A stretch of DNA of 53,639 nucleotides from Bacteroidota bacterium (GCA_005884665.1 VBAT01000013.1:10882-64520); one strand, 5' to 3'. Counted from the stretch's first letter, positions 18,432-26,246 are shown. Notes: a model not told the origin generated them from the sequence alone. Program-made: numbers and translations.

Positions 18432-18453
18432 TGTGAATAAAGAATGTGTATAA
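18432..18453 (-). promoter_or_regulatory. two tandem DnaA boxes upstream of the nrdJ promoter
   Basis: On the minus strand TTATACACA (18445-18453) and TTATTCACA (18432-18440) both match the DnaA box TTATNCACA, in the same orientation, 4 nt apart. They end 20 nt upstream of the -33 element. In E. coli the nrdAB promoter also has upstream DnaA boxes, so DnaA control of dNTP supply is plausible. Confidence 0.55.
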
Positions 18454-19018
18454 TCCTGTAGCCCTTTACTGTGCTGGATTACATAACTTCTGCACACCCG
18501 GTTACTTTTTTTTGAAGAATTTTTTTTGGAAAATTCATCCTCAACTCGTAAAAAATTTTTTTTGTCCGCCTGCCCGGAATAAAAGGTCAACCGGAAGCGA
18601 GTTTAGTGACTTCAATCCGCTGAAACCCCTGATTTCACTGGTGTTTCAGCAAATTTGCTGCCGCAAAGGCTTGCCCCGCCGTTAATACAGCCATAACACA
18701 ACCATAAAAAAAAGGTAATACCTGGTTTCGCTGTTTTTCCCTATTCAATGTTGGACACTGATTGCACAGAATTATGTTATTGTTCCTGTTTTTCTTTTAT
18801 GTGCTATGACCGGTATTTTCAATTTTGTTACTATCGATATCCTGAAGTTGCAGGTTTGTTTGATCGCAGTACGATTAAAACACCGTCATCCTGGGAAAAA
18901 ATTTGCGCAGTTTTATCGGATACCCTTGGGGAAATAACTAAAAATGAGCTTTTAATCAATAAGAATGATTTCTAACTCAAAAACTTTTCGCATTTTTGCA
19001 AATATCCAAGTATACCGG

Positions 19019-19774
19019 ATGAAGATGCACATTTACTCATCATTGGCGGAGAAAAAAAAGCTGGGAAAAAAGTCCTTTGCCGTACTGATCGACCCTGATA
19101 AAGTCAACGATCTTTTACTGGATGAGTTAATCAAATTGTCGTTGGTAGCCAAAGTAGATTACTTTTTAGTCGGCGGCAGCCTGGTCATTTCCAACCACCT
19201 CGACCAATGTGTGCAGCATATCAAGCATAACTGCGATATTCCCGTGATCCTCTTTCCGGGCAGTGCCTCACAGATCAGCAAATACGCCGATGCCCTGCTT
19301 TACTTATCATTGATTTCGGGTCGCAATCCTGAATTATTGATCGGGCAGCATGTGGTATCTGCTCCTTTTGTGAGAAAAAGCGGGCTGGAGATCATGTCAA
19401 CCGGCTATATCGTGATTGATGGCGGCGCTCCAACCACCGTTTCTTACATCAGCAATGCCACTCCCGTTCCCTGGGATAAGAACGAGATAGCTATGTGTAC
19501 AGCGATGGCTGGAGAAATGCTGGGCATGAAACTGATCTATATGGATTCGGGTAGCGGCGCTAAACGGCCGATCACGGAAAGTATGATCAAGATCGTGGCC
19601 GATCATATCGAAGTCCCCCTCATTATCGGCGGTGGTATCGTTCATCCCGAAAAAGCTTATCTAAATTGTAAAGCCGGCGCCGATGTGATCGTTGTTGGCA
19701 ATGCGATCGAAAAAGACGCTTCGCTGATCAAAGAAATGAGCGACGCCGTGCATTCGGTTGTCGTCAAGGTGTAA
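19019..19774 (+). CDS. geranylgeranylglyceryl (heptaprenylglyceryl) phosphate synthase family protein, group II
   Basis: The TIM-barrel prenyltransferase joins a polyprenyl diphosphate to sn-glycerol-1-phosphate to make an ether lipid precursor. Visible motifs are FAVLIDPDKV, YFLVGGSL, VILFPGSASQIS, ADALLYLSLISGRNPELLIGQHV, STGYIVIDGG, IYMDSGSGAKRP and the phosphate-binding VPLIIGGGIVHPEKA and ADVIVVGNAIEKD. At 251 residues from the ATG at 19019 it is full length. An upstream ATG at 18965 would add 18 unlike residues. Enzymes of this group are known in Bacteroidota, where the role of the lipid is unclear. Its stop codon overlaps the end of a convergent lipoprotein pseudogene, and a copy of its last 20 codons occurs at 20316-20378. 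Confidence 0.95.
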   Translation: MKMHIYSSLAEKKKLGKKSFAVLIDPDKVNDLLLDELIKLSLVAKVDYFLVGGSLVISNHLDQCVQHIKHNCDIPVILFPGSASQISKYADALLYLSLISGRNPELLIGQHVVSAPFVRKSGLEIMSTGYIVIDGGAPTTVSYISNATPVPWDKNEIAMCTAMAGEMLGMKLIYMDSGSGAKRPITESMIKIVADHIEVPLIIGGGIVHPEKAYLNCKAGADVIVVGNAIEKDASLIKEMSDAVHSVVVKV

Positions 19775-20252
19775 CACCTGCAGGCAATGGTTCGCATTTT
19801 TCTTCTTCTTCTTCTTCCTCAACCATAAACACTATCGGCAGCTTGTGATAAGAAATTGATGGACGGCCATTGAAGATAGCAGGTTGCCTTCTTTCTTTAT
19901 ATCGCGACAATACATCTTTGACCCTAAGCCATAACCCGGGTCCATTATGATTTTAATATCGTCAAGCTGGCCCGAGCTCCTGCTTACAAACTGAACCATT
20001 ACTCTGTAAGTGCCGGCACAAATAGTGTCAAACGAAGCATCATCAAGAGTCAGGTTCATAATCAAAAACTCTTTCCATTTTTCAGGATTGCCGGGATGGG
20101 CTTCCGGACCTAGTCCGCAAAATAAAATCTCCATGGGTGTTTCTTTTCTTTCTTCGCTCATTCGAGGAGCTAACACATCTTTTTCAATAATACCCTGTGA
20201 ACTGGAAGAATAAAAAAAATAAAAACAATGGAATAGCCAGGAAATGTCTCAT
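19764..20252 (-). pseudogene. frameshifted TonB-C-like lipoprotein copy
   Basis: The minus strand from the ATG at 20250-20252 (MRHFLAIPLFLFF) to the TGA at 19764-19766 is 163 codons, the length of the intact paralogue at 20829-21317. Two frame changes break it: one at the run of eight A (20212-20219 on the plus strand) and one at 19917-19919, where a base appears to be missing. The middle frame reads EKWKEFLIMNLTLDDASFDT and GTYRVMVQFVSRSSGQLDDI ... MDPGYGLGSK, clearly alike to the paralogue (TVMIVFVVNTNGQLSEVTI, KDPGYGLGKR). After the second shift it reads DVLSRYKERRQPAIFNGRP and ends in a poly-Glu tract coded by a TTC microsatellite (about 19800-19817). The paralogue is intact, so either real decay or homopolymer sequencing errors explain it. 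The end overlaps the GGGP synthase stop. Confidence 0.75.
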
Positions 20253-20296
20253 AACCTAAATGACATTGCCTGATCCGCGATTTCCATAAAAAGCTT

Positions 20297-20314
20297 TTAT
20301 TGTTTTGGCTCCTC
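20297..20314 (-). pseudogene. remnant of an M28 peptidase 3' end
   Basis: The minus strand reads codons for EEPKQ and a TAA, the same last five residues and stop as the intact peptidase at 21361. The 3' flank also shares ATTTCCATAAA with the flank of the intact gene, and the order peptidase end then lipoprotein start is the same in both copies. Confidence 0.7.
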
Positions 20315-20315
20315 A

Positions 20316-20378
20316 GAAGACGCGTCGTTGAACAAAGAAATGAGCGATGCCGTTCATAGCGTGATAGTCAAATTATAA
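20316..20378 (+). pseudogene. remnant copy of the GGGP synthase 3' end
   Basis: Codons read EDASLNKEMSDAVHSVIVKL and stop, against KDASLIKEMSDAVHSVVVKV and stop at the end of the intact gene: 16 of 19 aligned residues after the first agree, while many differences in the DNA are synonymous. The remnant starts directly after the peptidase remnant, marking a duplication/deletion junction at about 20315. Confidence 0.8.
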
Positions 20379-20680
20379 TCTTTGACTTAGTATATTTCCC
20401 TTCCAAAGAAAATCTCTTCCCAGTTACCACACCGGCAAAGCAGTTTAAAAGCCAAAGAAGTTCCACAGTTCATCCAAACGTCCCGTTATTTTCTGATAAG
20501 ATCATGGTGCTTTTCCCATGGTTTCGATCTACCTGCAAACGATATTTGTATTCGATGTAGATTATAGTCAACCATCTTATTTTGAGCGTTTGTCTGTATC
20601 CATGAGAATCAGTTGAGGTAATTTACCATACAACTGATAATACCTGTTTATCGGGATAAAGAATCCCGGTGCAAGTAATG

Positions 20681-20711
20681 GTCGCTCATTGCTGCCGTAG
20701 CAATGAGCGAC
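20681..20711. repeat. 13-bp-stem perfect hairpin
   Basis: Arms GTCGCTCATTGCT (20681-20693) and AGCAATGAGCGAC (20699-20711) with a 5-nt loop. It is followed by about 45 bp of nearly pure G/C containing a second small hairpin (GGCCC/GGGCC). It looks like a dispersed palindromic element; function unknown. Confidence 0.6.
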
Positions 20712-20828
20712 GGCGACGGCGGTGGCGGCGGGGCGGGCCCAGAACGGGCCTATAGGCACTGTTGGCGCTAAAACCCAAAGGAGTTTATTACATTTAACCA
20801 TTACCTGGTAACCAAACACTATCAGGCT

Positions 20829-21317
20829 TTACAATACTTGCCCATTACTCTCTTCACAAGTCATTTCATCATCCTCAATCACAAATGTTACCAGTTGTTT
20901 TCGATAAGACTTGTAAATTTCCATAACTCTACAGGAAGGAACTGACGGATTCTTATAAAACATGATAACATCCCGGGCTCTTTTTCCCAAACCATATCCT
21001 GGGTCTTTTTCAATTGTAACCTCCGACAACTGCCCATTCGTGTTCACCACAAACACGATCATTACAGTGTATTTTCCTGGCGGAATAGTATCCAACGAAG
21101 CAGAATCCAGTACCAGGTTATCCTGGAGATATTTTACCCACTCCTCCATGTTTAGAATATCCGGTTCCACGGAGTACCTGCAAACAAAATCATTATCCTC
21201 TCTTACAACAGAGTCACCCTTCTGCTGCCTTTCGGTATTTGAACGGACTGTTGTTCCAATGATCTTATTACAACCTGCAAGGGACATCATCACAAACAGG
21301 AGGATAACTAATCTCAT
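20829..21317 (-). CDS. lipoprotein with TonB-C-like domain
   Basis: A 162-residue lipoprotein: the signal peptide MRLVILLFVMMSLAGC has a lipobox (LAGC). The body resembles the C-terminal domain of Bacteroidota energy-transducer TonB proteins (GKYTVMIVFVVNTNGQLSEVTIEKDPGYGLGKRARDVI), but without a membrane anchor and proline-rich linker of TonB itself. I use the ATG at 21315-21317, because the pseudogene copy starts at the same place; the in-frame TTG two codons earlier is less likely. It lies 43 bp downstream of an M28 peptidase gene and is probably co-transcribed with both peptidases. Its partner protein is unknown. Confidence 0.8.
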   Translation of the reverse strand: MRLVILLFVMMSLAGCNKIIGTTVRSNTERQQKGDSVVREDNDFVCRYSVEPDILNMEEWVKYLQDNLVLDSASLDTIPPGKYTVMIVFVVNTNGQLSEVTIEKDPGYGLGKRARDVIMFYKNPSVPSCRVMEIYKSYRKQLVTFVIEDDEMTCEESNGQVL

Positions 21318-21360
21318 AACCAATTAGATCATTTATTCCCCCATTTCCATAAACTACTGC

Positions 21361-22662
21361 TTATTGTTTTGGCTCTTCAATCTTTACTTCATCAGGATCT
21401 GTCCTTCGCGGAGTTGCTTCACCATTGATTAGCGGACGGGCTGCTGCCGCAATAGCATTAATTATCCTTGTCATATTTGCTATATTAATACGTTTTACCT
21501 CATCGCAGGGTTGATGGTAGCAGGCATCGTCATCATCACTTGACATGATGGTATGAAAGGGTATTCCCTTCAGGGCGAAATAGTAATTGTCGCTGCGTTG
21601 GAACAGTTGCTTTTCCAGAGAAGGTTCGCGGGTGATGACAATACCCCGATTTTTAAAGCCCCTGCTCAACAGTCGGGGCAGATCGGAGTATTTTTCACCG
21701 ATGATCGTTATTTTGTTTTTACCGTACTGCGGCACTCCAATCATTTCAATATTGATCCCGGCAATGATTTTTACCGGGTCGATGTATTCAACAAAATCTT
21801 TCGATCCCAGCAAACCCAATTCCTCTGCAGCGAATGCGCAAAACAGGATCGTACGTTCATTGTCCTTTCTTTTACAAAAATAATCGGCGAGTAATAACAA
21901 AGCCGTTGTTCCCGATGCGTTATCATTCGCTCCATTCAGGATAGAATCACCTTTGGCCCCATATACACCTTCGTGATCATAATGCGCTGAGAAGATGATC
22001 ACTTCCTCGGGCTTTGAACGGCCTGGCAGCAATCCAACTACATTATATTCGGTCATTAGGTATTGCGAAGGAAAACCGGCCAATGATAGCGACTGAGGTG
22101 AACTTTCATTATATACAACCAGCACATTTCGTTTCAGGCCTTCTGCGGGCATTGTGATTTTTGCAGGGAAAATCTTTCCACCGGGTTGCTTCTGATCTGT
22201 CCATAAAAGCAATGACGATGTATCGTCGGAATAATGTTCAAGTATATCGCCGGTGATGAAACTGTCCAGTTTTATGACCTTAAAATTATCCAGCTTTTTA
22301 TCTGAGTAGTTTCCAGGCCTGGGATGGAAATAAGAAAATTGAGCCGGCGAAAGTTTTTTACCATTCAAAGTCAGCTGGTCCAATATCACCACGCTCTTTC
22401 CGCTAAAAGGATGGAAAGGAAAATAATAGCCGGCAGCGCCGGGCATAACCTGCAAGCCATCTTTCCTGAATTCGTTGCCGATGAACAGCGCCACTTTTAA
22501 TAGGTCAGGTGAAACATTCCCTCTCCCCTTTAATGAATCGGCTGCCAGGTAACGGATGACCCTTCCCGCATCCTTTTCGGTAATCGTATCCTTTTGTTGT
22601 GAAAATGAAAATGGTTGTGTTGTTAAGAACACAACCATTAATAAAAATAATTTCGGTGGCAT
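21361..22662 (-). CDS. secreted M28-family zinc metallopeptidase
   Basis: A 433-residue protein with a signal peptide (KLFLLMVVFLTTQPFSFSQ), a protease-associated-like region in the middle, and an M28 aminopeptidase domain with the zinc-ligand motifs SAHYDHEG, NGANDNASG, the catalytic FAAEELG, NIEMIG and a late His in ACYHQPCDEV. It should release N-terminal amino acids from peptides in the periplasm or outside the cell. The start at 22660-22662 is chosen for the signal peptide; the frame is open eight codons further. It is 47 bp after a second M28 gene and upstream of the TonB-C-like lipoprotein, so the three likely form an operon. Its last residues, EEPKQ, recur in a remnant at 20297-20314. 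Confidence 0.93.
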   Translation of the reverse strand: MPPKLFLLMVVFLTTQPFSFSQQKDTITEKDAGRVIRYLAADSLKGRGNVSPDLLKVALFIGNEFRKDGLQVMPGAAGYYFPFHPFSGKSVVILDQLTLNGKKLSPAQFSYFHPRPGNYSDKKLDNFKVIKLDSFITGDILEHYSDDTSSLLLWTDQKQPGGKIFPAKITMPAEGLKRNVLVVYNESSPQSLSLAGFPSQYLMTEYNVVGLLPGRSKPEEVIIFSAHYDHEGVYGAKGDSILNGANDNASGTTALLLLADYFCKRKDNERTILFCAFAAEELGLLGSKDFVEYIDPVKIIAGINIEMIGVPQYGKNKITIIGEKYSDLPRLLSRGFKNRGIVITREPSLEKQLFQRSDNYYFALKGIPFHTIMSSDDDDACYHQPCDEVKRINIANMTRIINAIAAAARPLINGEATPRRTDPDEVKIEEPKQ

Positions 22663-22709
22663 AGCTAAATCATCGAACGATATCACTGAAAATGGTACTC
22701 ACTTTTTGA

Positions 22710-24005
22710 TCATTTCAAATCATCCACTTTTACCCGCGTTGGTGAATCCTTACCATTGATAATGGTTTGTGCACTTAATGCAATGGATTTAATGATCTCG
22801 GCCATATTCTCCATGTTCAGCGTTTCGATCTGATCGGACTGTTTATGATAATTCGGTTCGCTATCCATTTTCGAAGTAGAAATAGTATGAGCCGGTACGC
22901 CTAATTCCGCAAGCGTAGCATTGTCCGACCGGAAGAACAGGTTTTGCGAGGGATAGGGATCCGGATAAAACGTAAAACCGGTGCCCTGCAAATTCTTTTG
23001 AAGTATACTTCCCATATCTGTCCGTTCATACCCGGTAATATATGCCGAGTTCTTTCCCCATTTGCTTTCCGTTCCGATCATTTCAATATTGAACATAGCC
23101 ATGACCTTATCAGGGTTGAACTGTTTACTGAAATAACGGCTTCCAAACCCACCGAGCTCTTCCGCAGTGAATGTGACAAACACCAGGGTGCGTTCATTGT
23201 TTTTTAAGCGGCTGTAATAATTTGCCAGCATGATGACTGCCGTGGTACCGGCTGCATCATCATTGGCTCCGTTAAAGATGCTGTCCCGGTTCTTATCAGG
23301 CCTGCCGACGCCTAAATGATCATAATGGCCGCTGAAAATGACGTATTCTTCTTTTTTACTCTTGCCCGGCAACACACCTACCACATTTTTTAAATGTTGT
23401 TCAGTTAATTCATTTTTGACACGCAGGTTTATCGAAGTGGGATTGGGATTCGTAGTTAAAATAAATACCTGGGACACCGGTGAAGCGAACTTTGCATTCC
23501 CGCCGAAACGTTGCATGCCCCTAAAGCGGCGGGTAAAAGATGTGTCCACAAATACCAGCACATTTGTTTCCTTGTCGAAGATGGGAAAAACAACTTTGGA
23601 AAAATCATCGCCCTTCCTGACAAAAACCACTTCGTAATCTTTTAACGAGCTTATATTTATTTCTGCCGAAGTTGTGTTGAGCGCGACATTGTTTTCATTT
23701 AATACTTCTCCATCCAGGCTCCCGGTTATTTCCTTAGCCTTTGCTTTTGTCATCACGAACTCCTGGAAATAGGATTTTGAATCTTTCCAGAATACCAATT
23801 TGCTTTTGGCAAATTCGCTGGCAATAAAATCGGCTGCCCTGTCTATAGCAGGCGTAAACGTTTTACGTCCCTGCATTTCATCTGATGCCAGAACTCTTTC
23901 GATCCTATCTACTTCTTTGGCGTTGATAACGGCGTCAATGTTCTTTTGCGCGAATAAAAAAGAGGTTGTTGAAATCAACAACCCCGTAACGAATAATTTC
24001 CTCAT
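22710..24005 (-). CDS. secreted M28-family zinc metallopeptidase, paralogue
   Basis: A 431-residue protein from the ATG at 24003-24005: signal peptide (KLFVTGLLISTTSFLFAQ), inserted protease-associated-like region, and M28 motifs SGHYDHLG, NGANDDAAG, FTAEELGGFGS, NIEMIGTES and NYHKQSDQ. It is full length and resembles the neighbour at 21361-22662 throughout, including the C-terminal ENMAEIIKSIALSAQTIINGK segment against NMTRIINAIAAAARPLINGE. The first gene of the peptidase-peptidase-lipoprotein run. The open frame begins at 24065 but the extra 20 residues precede the signal peptide and are not used. Confidence 0.93.
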   Translation of the reverse strand: MRKLFVTGLLISTTSFLFAQKNIDAVINAKEVDRIERVLASDEMQGRKTFTPAIDRAADFIASEFAKSKLVFWKDSKSYFQEFVMTKAKAKEITGSLDGEVLNENNVALNTTSAEINISSLKDYEVVFVRKGDDFSKVVFPIFDKETNVLVFVDTSFTRRFRGMQRFGGNAKFASPVSQVFILTTNPNPTSINLRVKNELTEQHLKNVVGVLPGKSKKEEYVIFSGHYDHLGVGRPDKNRDSIFNGANDDAAGTTAVIMLANYYSRLKNNERTLVFVTFTAEELGGFGSRYFSKQFNPDKVMAMFNIEMIGTESKWGKNSAYITGYERTDMGSILQKNLQGTGFTFYPDPYPSQNLFFRSDNATLAELGVPAHTISTSKMDSEPNYHKQSDQIETLNMENMAEIIKSIALSAQTIINGKDSPTRVKVDDLK

Positions 24006-24136
24006 TGTATGTATTTCTGTGTTTGAATTGTATGATTGATTTTGTTCAGGAAGGCAATGATACATCTTTATTGATTAAGGCACCACCGACATTTTGCCCC
24101 GATTGGGCAAGTCCAACATCCGGCCTCACCCTCTGA

Positions 24137-24159
24137 CTCCCTCTCCAAAGGAGAGGGAG
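24137..24159. repeat. perfect 10-bp hairpin CTCCCTCTCC/GGAGAGGGAG
   Basis: Arms 24137-24146 and 24150-24159 with loop AAA in the gap between the LytTR regulator and the M28 genes. It has the look of a dispersed Bacteroidota intergenic repeat and could also stop minus-strand transcription, though no T-run follows. Confidence 0.55.
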
Positions 24160-24190
24160 AGTAGCAGCATCCAAGTGCTTCGCTACGCCT

Positions 24191-24208
24191 GCCTGCCTGC
24201 CGGCAGGC
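24191..24208. repeat. palindromic GCCTGCCTGCCGGCAGGC repeat
   Basis: Contains the 14-nt perfect palindrome GCCTGCCGGCAGGC (24195-24208). Related copies are at 6305-6326 and 7726-7741. Confidence 0.6.
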
Positions 24209-24279
24209 TCGCAATGACGCCTATATTATGAAGCATCCAGAATCCAACAATCACTATCGACTCCAGACTATCGACTTCC

Positions 24280-25008
24280 TCAAAGGCTCATCATCTCCTT
24301 AAACTTCACCGTCTGTCTCCTGCTGACCTCGATCTTTTCACCGCCCTTCAATTCGAGAAGAAGGCCGCCATTGAAATAAGGTTCTATCTTTTCTATCATC
24401 CGCAGATTGACAATATGCTTGCGGTTGGCACGGAAAAAGAATTTTTCATCCAGCCTTTCTTCCAGTGCATTCAGTGATTTCAGGATAAGCGGCTTGTTAG
24501 TGCCAAAGAAAACCTTGGCGTAATTGCCTACACTTTCAAATAAGCGGATATCCCCCAACTTGACAAACCAGCAACGTTCCCCATCCTTGACAAACACCTG
24601 ATCATTTTCATGCAGGATGCTGTTATTGACGTTTTCTGTTTCGTGTTTTATTTCACGGCTTTCTCCCGGCTGTAATTTCTGGATAGCATCGGCCAGCCGT
24701 TTGGGCTCAACCGGCTTCAACAGGTAATCCAGCGCATTTACTTCAAAAGCTTTTAACGCAAACTCATCGTACGCGGTGGTAAATATTACCTGGGGCGTTC
24801 GCTCCAGCTCCGATAGCATGTCAAACCCGGTCTTCCCGGGCATCTGGATATCGAGGAAGATAAGATCGGGGTGCTGGCTCTCAATTTTGGCGATACCTTC
24901 CTCGGCGTTCGCAGCTTCATCAATCACCTCTACCTCCGGGAAGTCCTGAAGGAGTTTTTTTAATTCCGCCCTGGCCAGTCTTTCATCATCAATGATAATT
25001 GCTCGCAT
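24280..25008 (-). CDS. LytTR-family response regulator
   Basis: A 242-residue regulator: receiver domain with acidic pocket IIDDER, phospho-acceptor Asp53 in LIFLDIQMPG, the Thr/Lys region TTAYDEFALKAF and YLLKPVEP, then a LytTR DNA-binding domain (about 135-240: VFVKDGERCWFVKLGDIRLFE, FFRANRKHIVNLRMIEKIEP, VSRRQTVKFKEMM). It is 11 bp downstream of the LytS-like kinase gene and forms a two-component system with it. Target genes cannot be told; LytTR regulators often bind direct repeats near their own or adjacent promoters. Confidence 0.96.
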   Translation of the reverse strand: MRAIIIDDERLARAELKKLLQDFPEVEVIDEAANAEEGIAKIESQHPDLIFLDIQMPGKTGFDMLSELERTPQVIFTTAYDEFALKAFEVNALDYLLKPVEPKRLADAIQKLQPGESREIKHETENVNNSILHENDQVFVKDGERCWFVKLGDIRLFESVGNYAKVFFGTNKPLILKSLNALEERLDEKFFFRANRKHIVNLRMIEKIEPYFNGGLLLELKGGEKIEVSRRQTVKFKEMMSL

Positions 25009-25019
25009 GTGAATTTTTT

Positions 25020-26069
25020 TTAACGAAGAATGGTTTCAGATGGTATAGATACCTTGGCTTCTACCAATGTGGGTGTAGCCTGCCTGATCTCAAATTTAGC
25101 TTTATTTCCATACAACAGGCTCAGGCGGTCATTTGTACTGGAAATCCCGAAACCTTCGCCATTGACTTTGCCGTTTAGGCGACCGGTGTTTTGTACTGCC
25201 AATTCGTGAAAATTATTTTTAAATTCTGAGATTACCCTTACCACACCACCGTTTATCTGCCTGCTGATACCATGCTTGATGGCGTTTTCGACCAGGGTCT
25301 GCAACATCATCGGTGGCACAGGCTGGTTCAATGTCTCCTCATCTACTTTATACTCTATTCTCAGCCTGTCTTCAAAACGCATGTTCTCCAACGCGAGATA
25401 ATCTTTGACGATATAAAGCTCCTTTTCCAGCGTTACGGTTTCCGATTTTTCGGCCTGCATACTGCTGCGAAGAATATTGCTTAGCTCGGTTATCGCTTTC
25501 CTCGCCCGCTCCGGGTTCTCGTCTACCAGGGCTCTTATGCTGTTGAGAGAATTGAAGATAAAATGTGGGTTGATATGAGCTTTGATCGTTTTTAATTCCA
25601 GCTCCTTGATCAGTGCTTCAAGTTTTAACGCATCGAGTTGCTGGCGCCGGCTCTTTTCGATGTAGTGGTAAATAAAATAGATGCAATTCCACATGAACAG
25701 GTACACGAACGAATGAAAAGAATTGTCTAGAAGGCGCTTGAAAATTAACTCCTTTGCATTGGTGAGCGACAGATTAAAAATGTCCTGGGAGTAAGTTTCT
25801 GAAATACCCAGCAATAGCCCGAAAATAAAAGTAATAATGACCAGGTTTACGATCTGTTCCTGGATCGGTTTGATCAATACGTTGGCCCTGCGGATCACCC
25901 ATCGCATAAAATGCGTAAGCAGGAGACCCAGGCCAATGAACAGGAACAGGCGATAGTAATAATTCGTGTCGAGTTTGTCGAATACAAAACCGACAAAGAG
26001 GAAGATGAGCGCAAACAGCCCCCAGCCTACAACCTGAAATAGCCAATATCTTGAGTTACCAAATCGCAT
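25020..26069 (-). CDS. LytS/YehU-type sensor histidine kinase
   Basis: From the ATG at 26067-26069 the protein has 349 residues: four hydrophobic segments in the first 150, then a His_kinase domain with the phospho-acceptor His in IKAHINPHFIFNSLNSIRAL and an HATPase domain (PPMMLQTLVENAIKHGI, GEGFGISSTNDRLSLLYG). The sensing part is the membrane itself, with no large extracellular loop, so the stimulus is unknown. A TTG three codons upstream (26076-26078) overlaps the candidate -7 element and is less likely. It is followed 11 bp later by its response regulator, and is divergent from dxs. Confidence 0.95.
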   Translation of the reverse strand: MRFGNSRYWLFQVVGWGLFALIFLFVGFVFDKLDTNYYYRLFLFIGLGLLLTHFMRWVIRRANVLIKPIQEQIVNLVIITFIFGLLLGISETYSQDIFNLSLTNAKELIFKRLLDNSFHSFVYLFMWNCIYFIYHYIEKSRRQQLDALKLEALIKELELKTIKAHINPHFIFNSLNSIRALVDENPERARKAITELSNILRSSMQAEKSETVTLEKELYIVKDYLALENMRFEDRLRIEYKVDEETLNQPVPPMMLQTLVENAIKHGISRQINGGVVRVISEFKNNFHELAVQNTGRLNGKVNGEGFGISSTNDRLSLLYGNKAKFEIRQATPTLVEAKVSIPSETILR

Positions 26070-26075
26070 AAAGGG

Positions 26076-26083
26076 CAAAACTA
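26076..26083 (-). promoter_or_regulatory. candidate -7 element of the LytS-like kinase gene
   Basis: Minus strand reads TAGTTTTG, a full match to TAnnTTTG, ending 6 nt before the ATG at 26069. If used, the transcript would have almost no leader. No -33 TTTG is seen. Confidence 0.35.
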
Positions 26084-26246
26084 GCTGATTCCATCCCTGC
26101 AGAACCCTGTAAATATACCAGTGGACAATAAGTTTTACAAATGGGAGTTCTTATAACAATATTGTCAAATGACACCGTTCATCCCTGTTTTTGCGGCAAA
26201 CGGCTTGTTAAAACGGGTGGAAATAGCATAGCAGACTGGAAAATAT

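Larger units (their letters stand above)
18316..19018. other. 703-bp intergenic region between divergent nrdJ and GGGP synthase
   Basis: No convincing gene. From left to right it contains a 7-bp-arm hairpin (18355-18380), the nrdJ promoter (18382-18412), two DnaA boxes (18432-18453), three runs of eight T (18506-18513, 18520-18527, 18556-18563), and a stem with arms GCTGAAAC and GTTTCAGC (18619-18626 and 18643-18650). Short open frames at 18408-18590 and 18748-18975 have no recognisable motifs or start context. I looked for a cobalamin riboswitch ahead of nrdJ and saw no B12-box. Confidence 0.5.
20253..20828. other. 576-bp region of duplication debris and a GC-rich hairpin element
   Basis: The region holds a remnant of an M28 peptidase 3' end (20297-20314), a remnant of the GGGP synthase 3' end (20316-20378), and a 13-bp-stem hairpin next to a very GC-rich stretch (20681-20756). 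An 80-codon open frame on the minus strand (20577-20819) spans the hairpin and has no family I recognise; I do not call it a gene. Confidence 0.6.

Noticed and set aside
18432..18563. Chromosomal replication origin
   Set aside because: Only two DnaA boxes are seen and no typical origin-flanking genes; a promoter role is more likely. A skew plot would decide.
18316..18965. Cobalamin riboswitch ahead of the B12-dependent reductase
   Set aside because: No B12-box-like sequence could be found on the minus strand.
18748..18975. 75-codon open frame before GGGP synthase
   Set aside because: Cys/Tyr-rich, no motif, no promoter; overlaps the start region of the real gene.
20577..20819. 80-codon minus-strand open frame
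   Set aside because: It reads through a palindrome and a GC-rich stretch and has no recognisable family.
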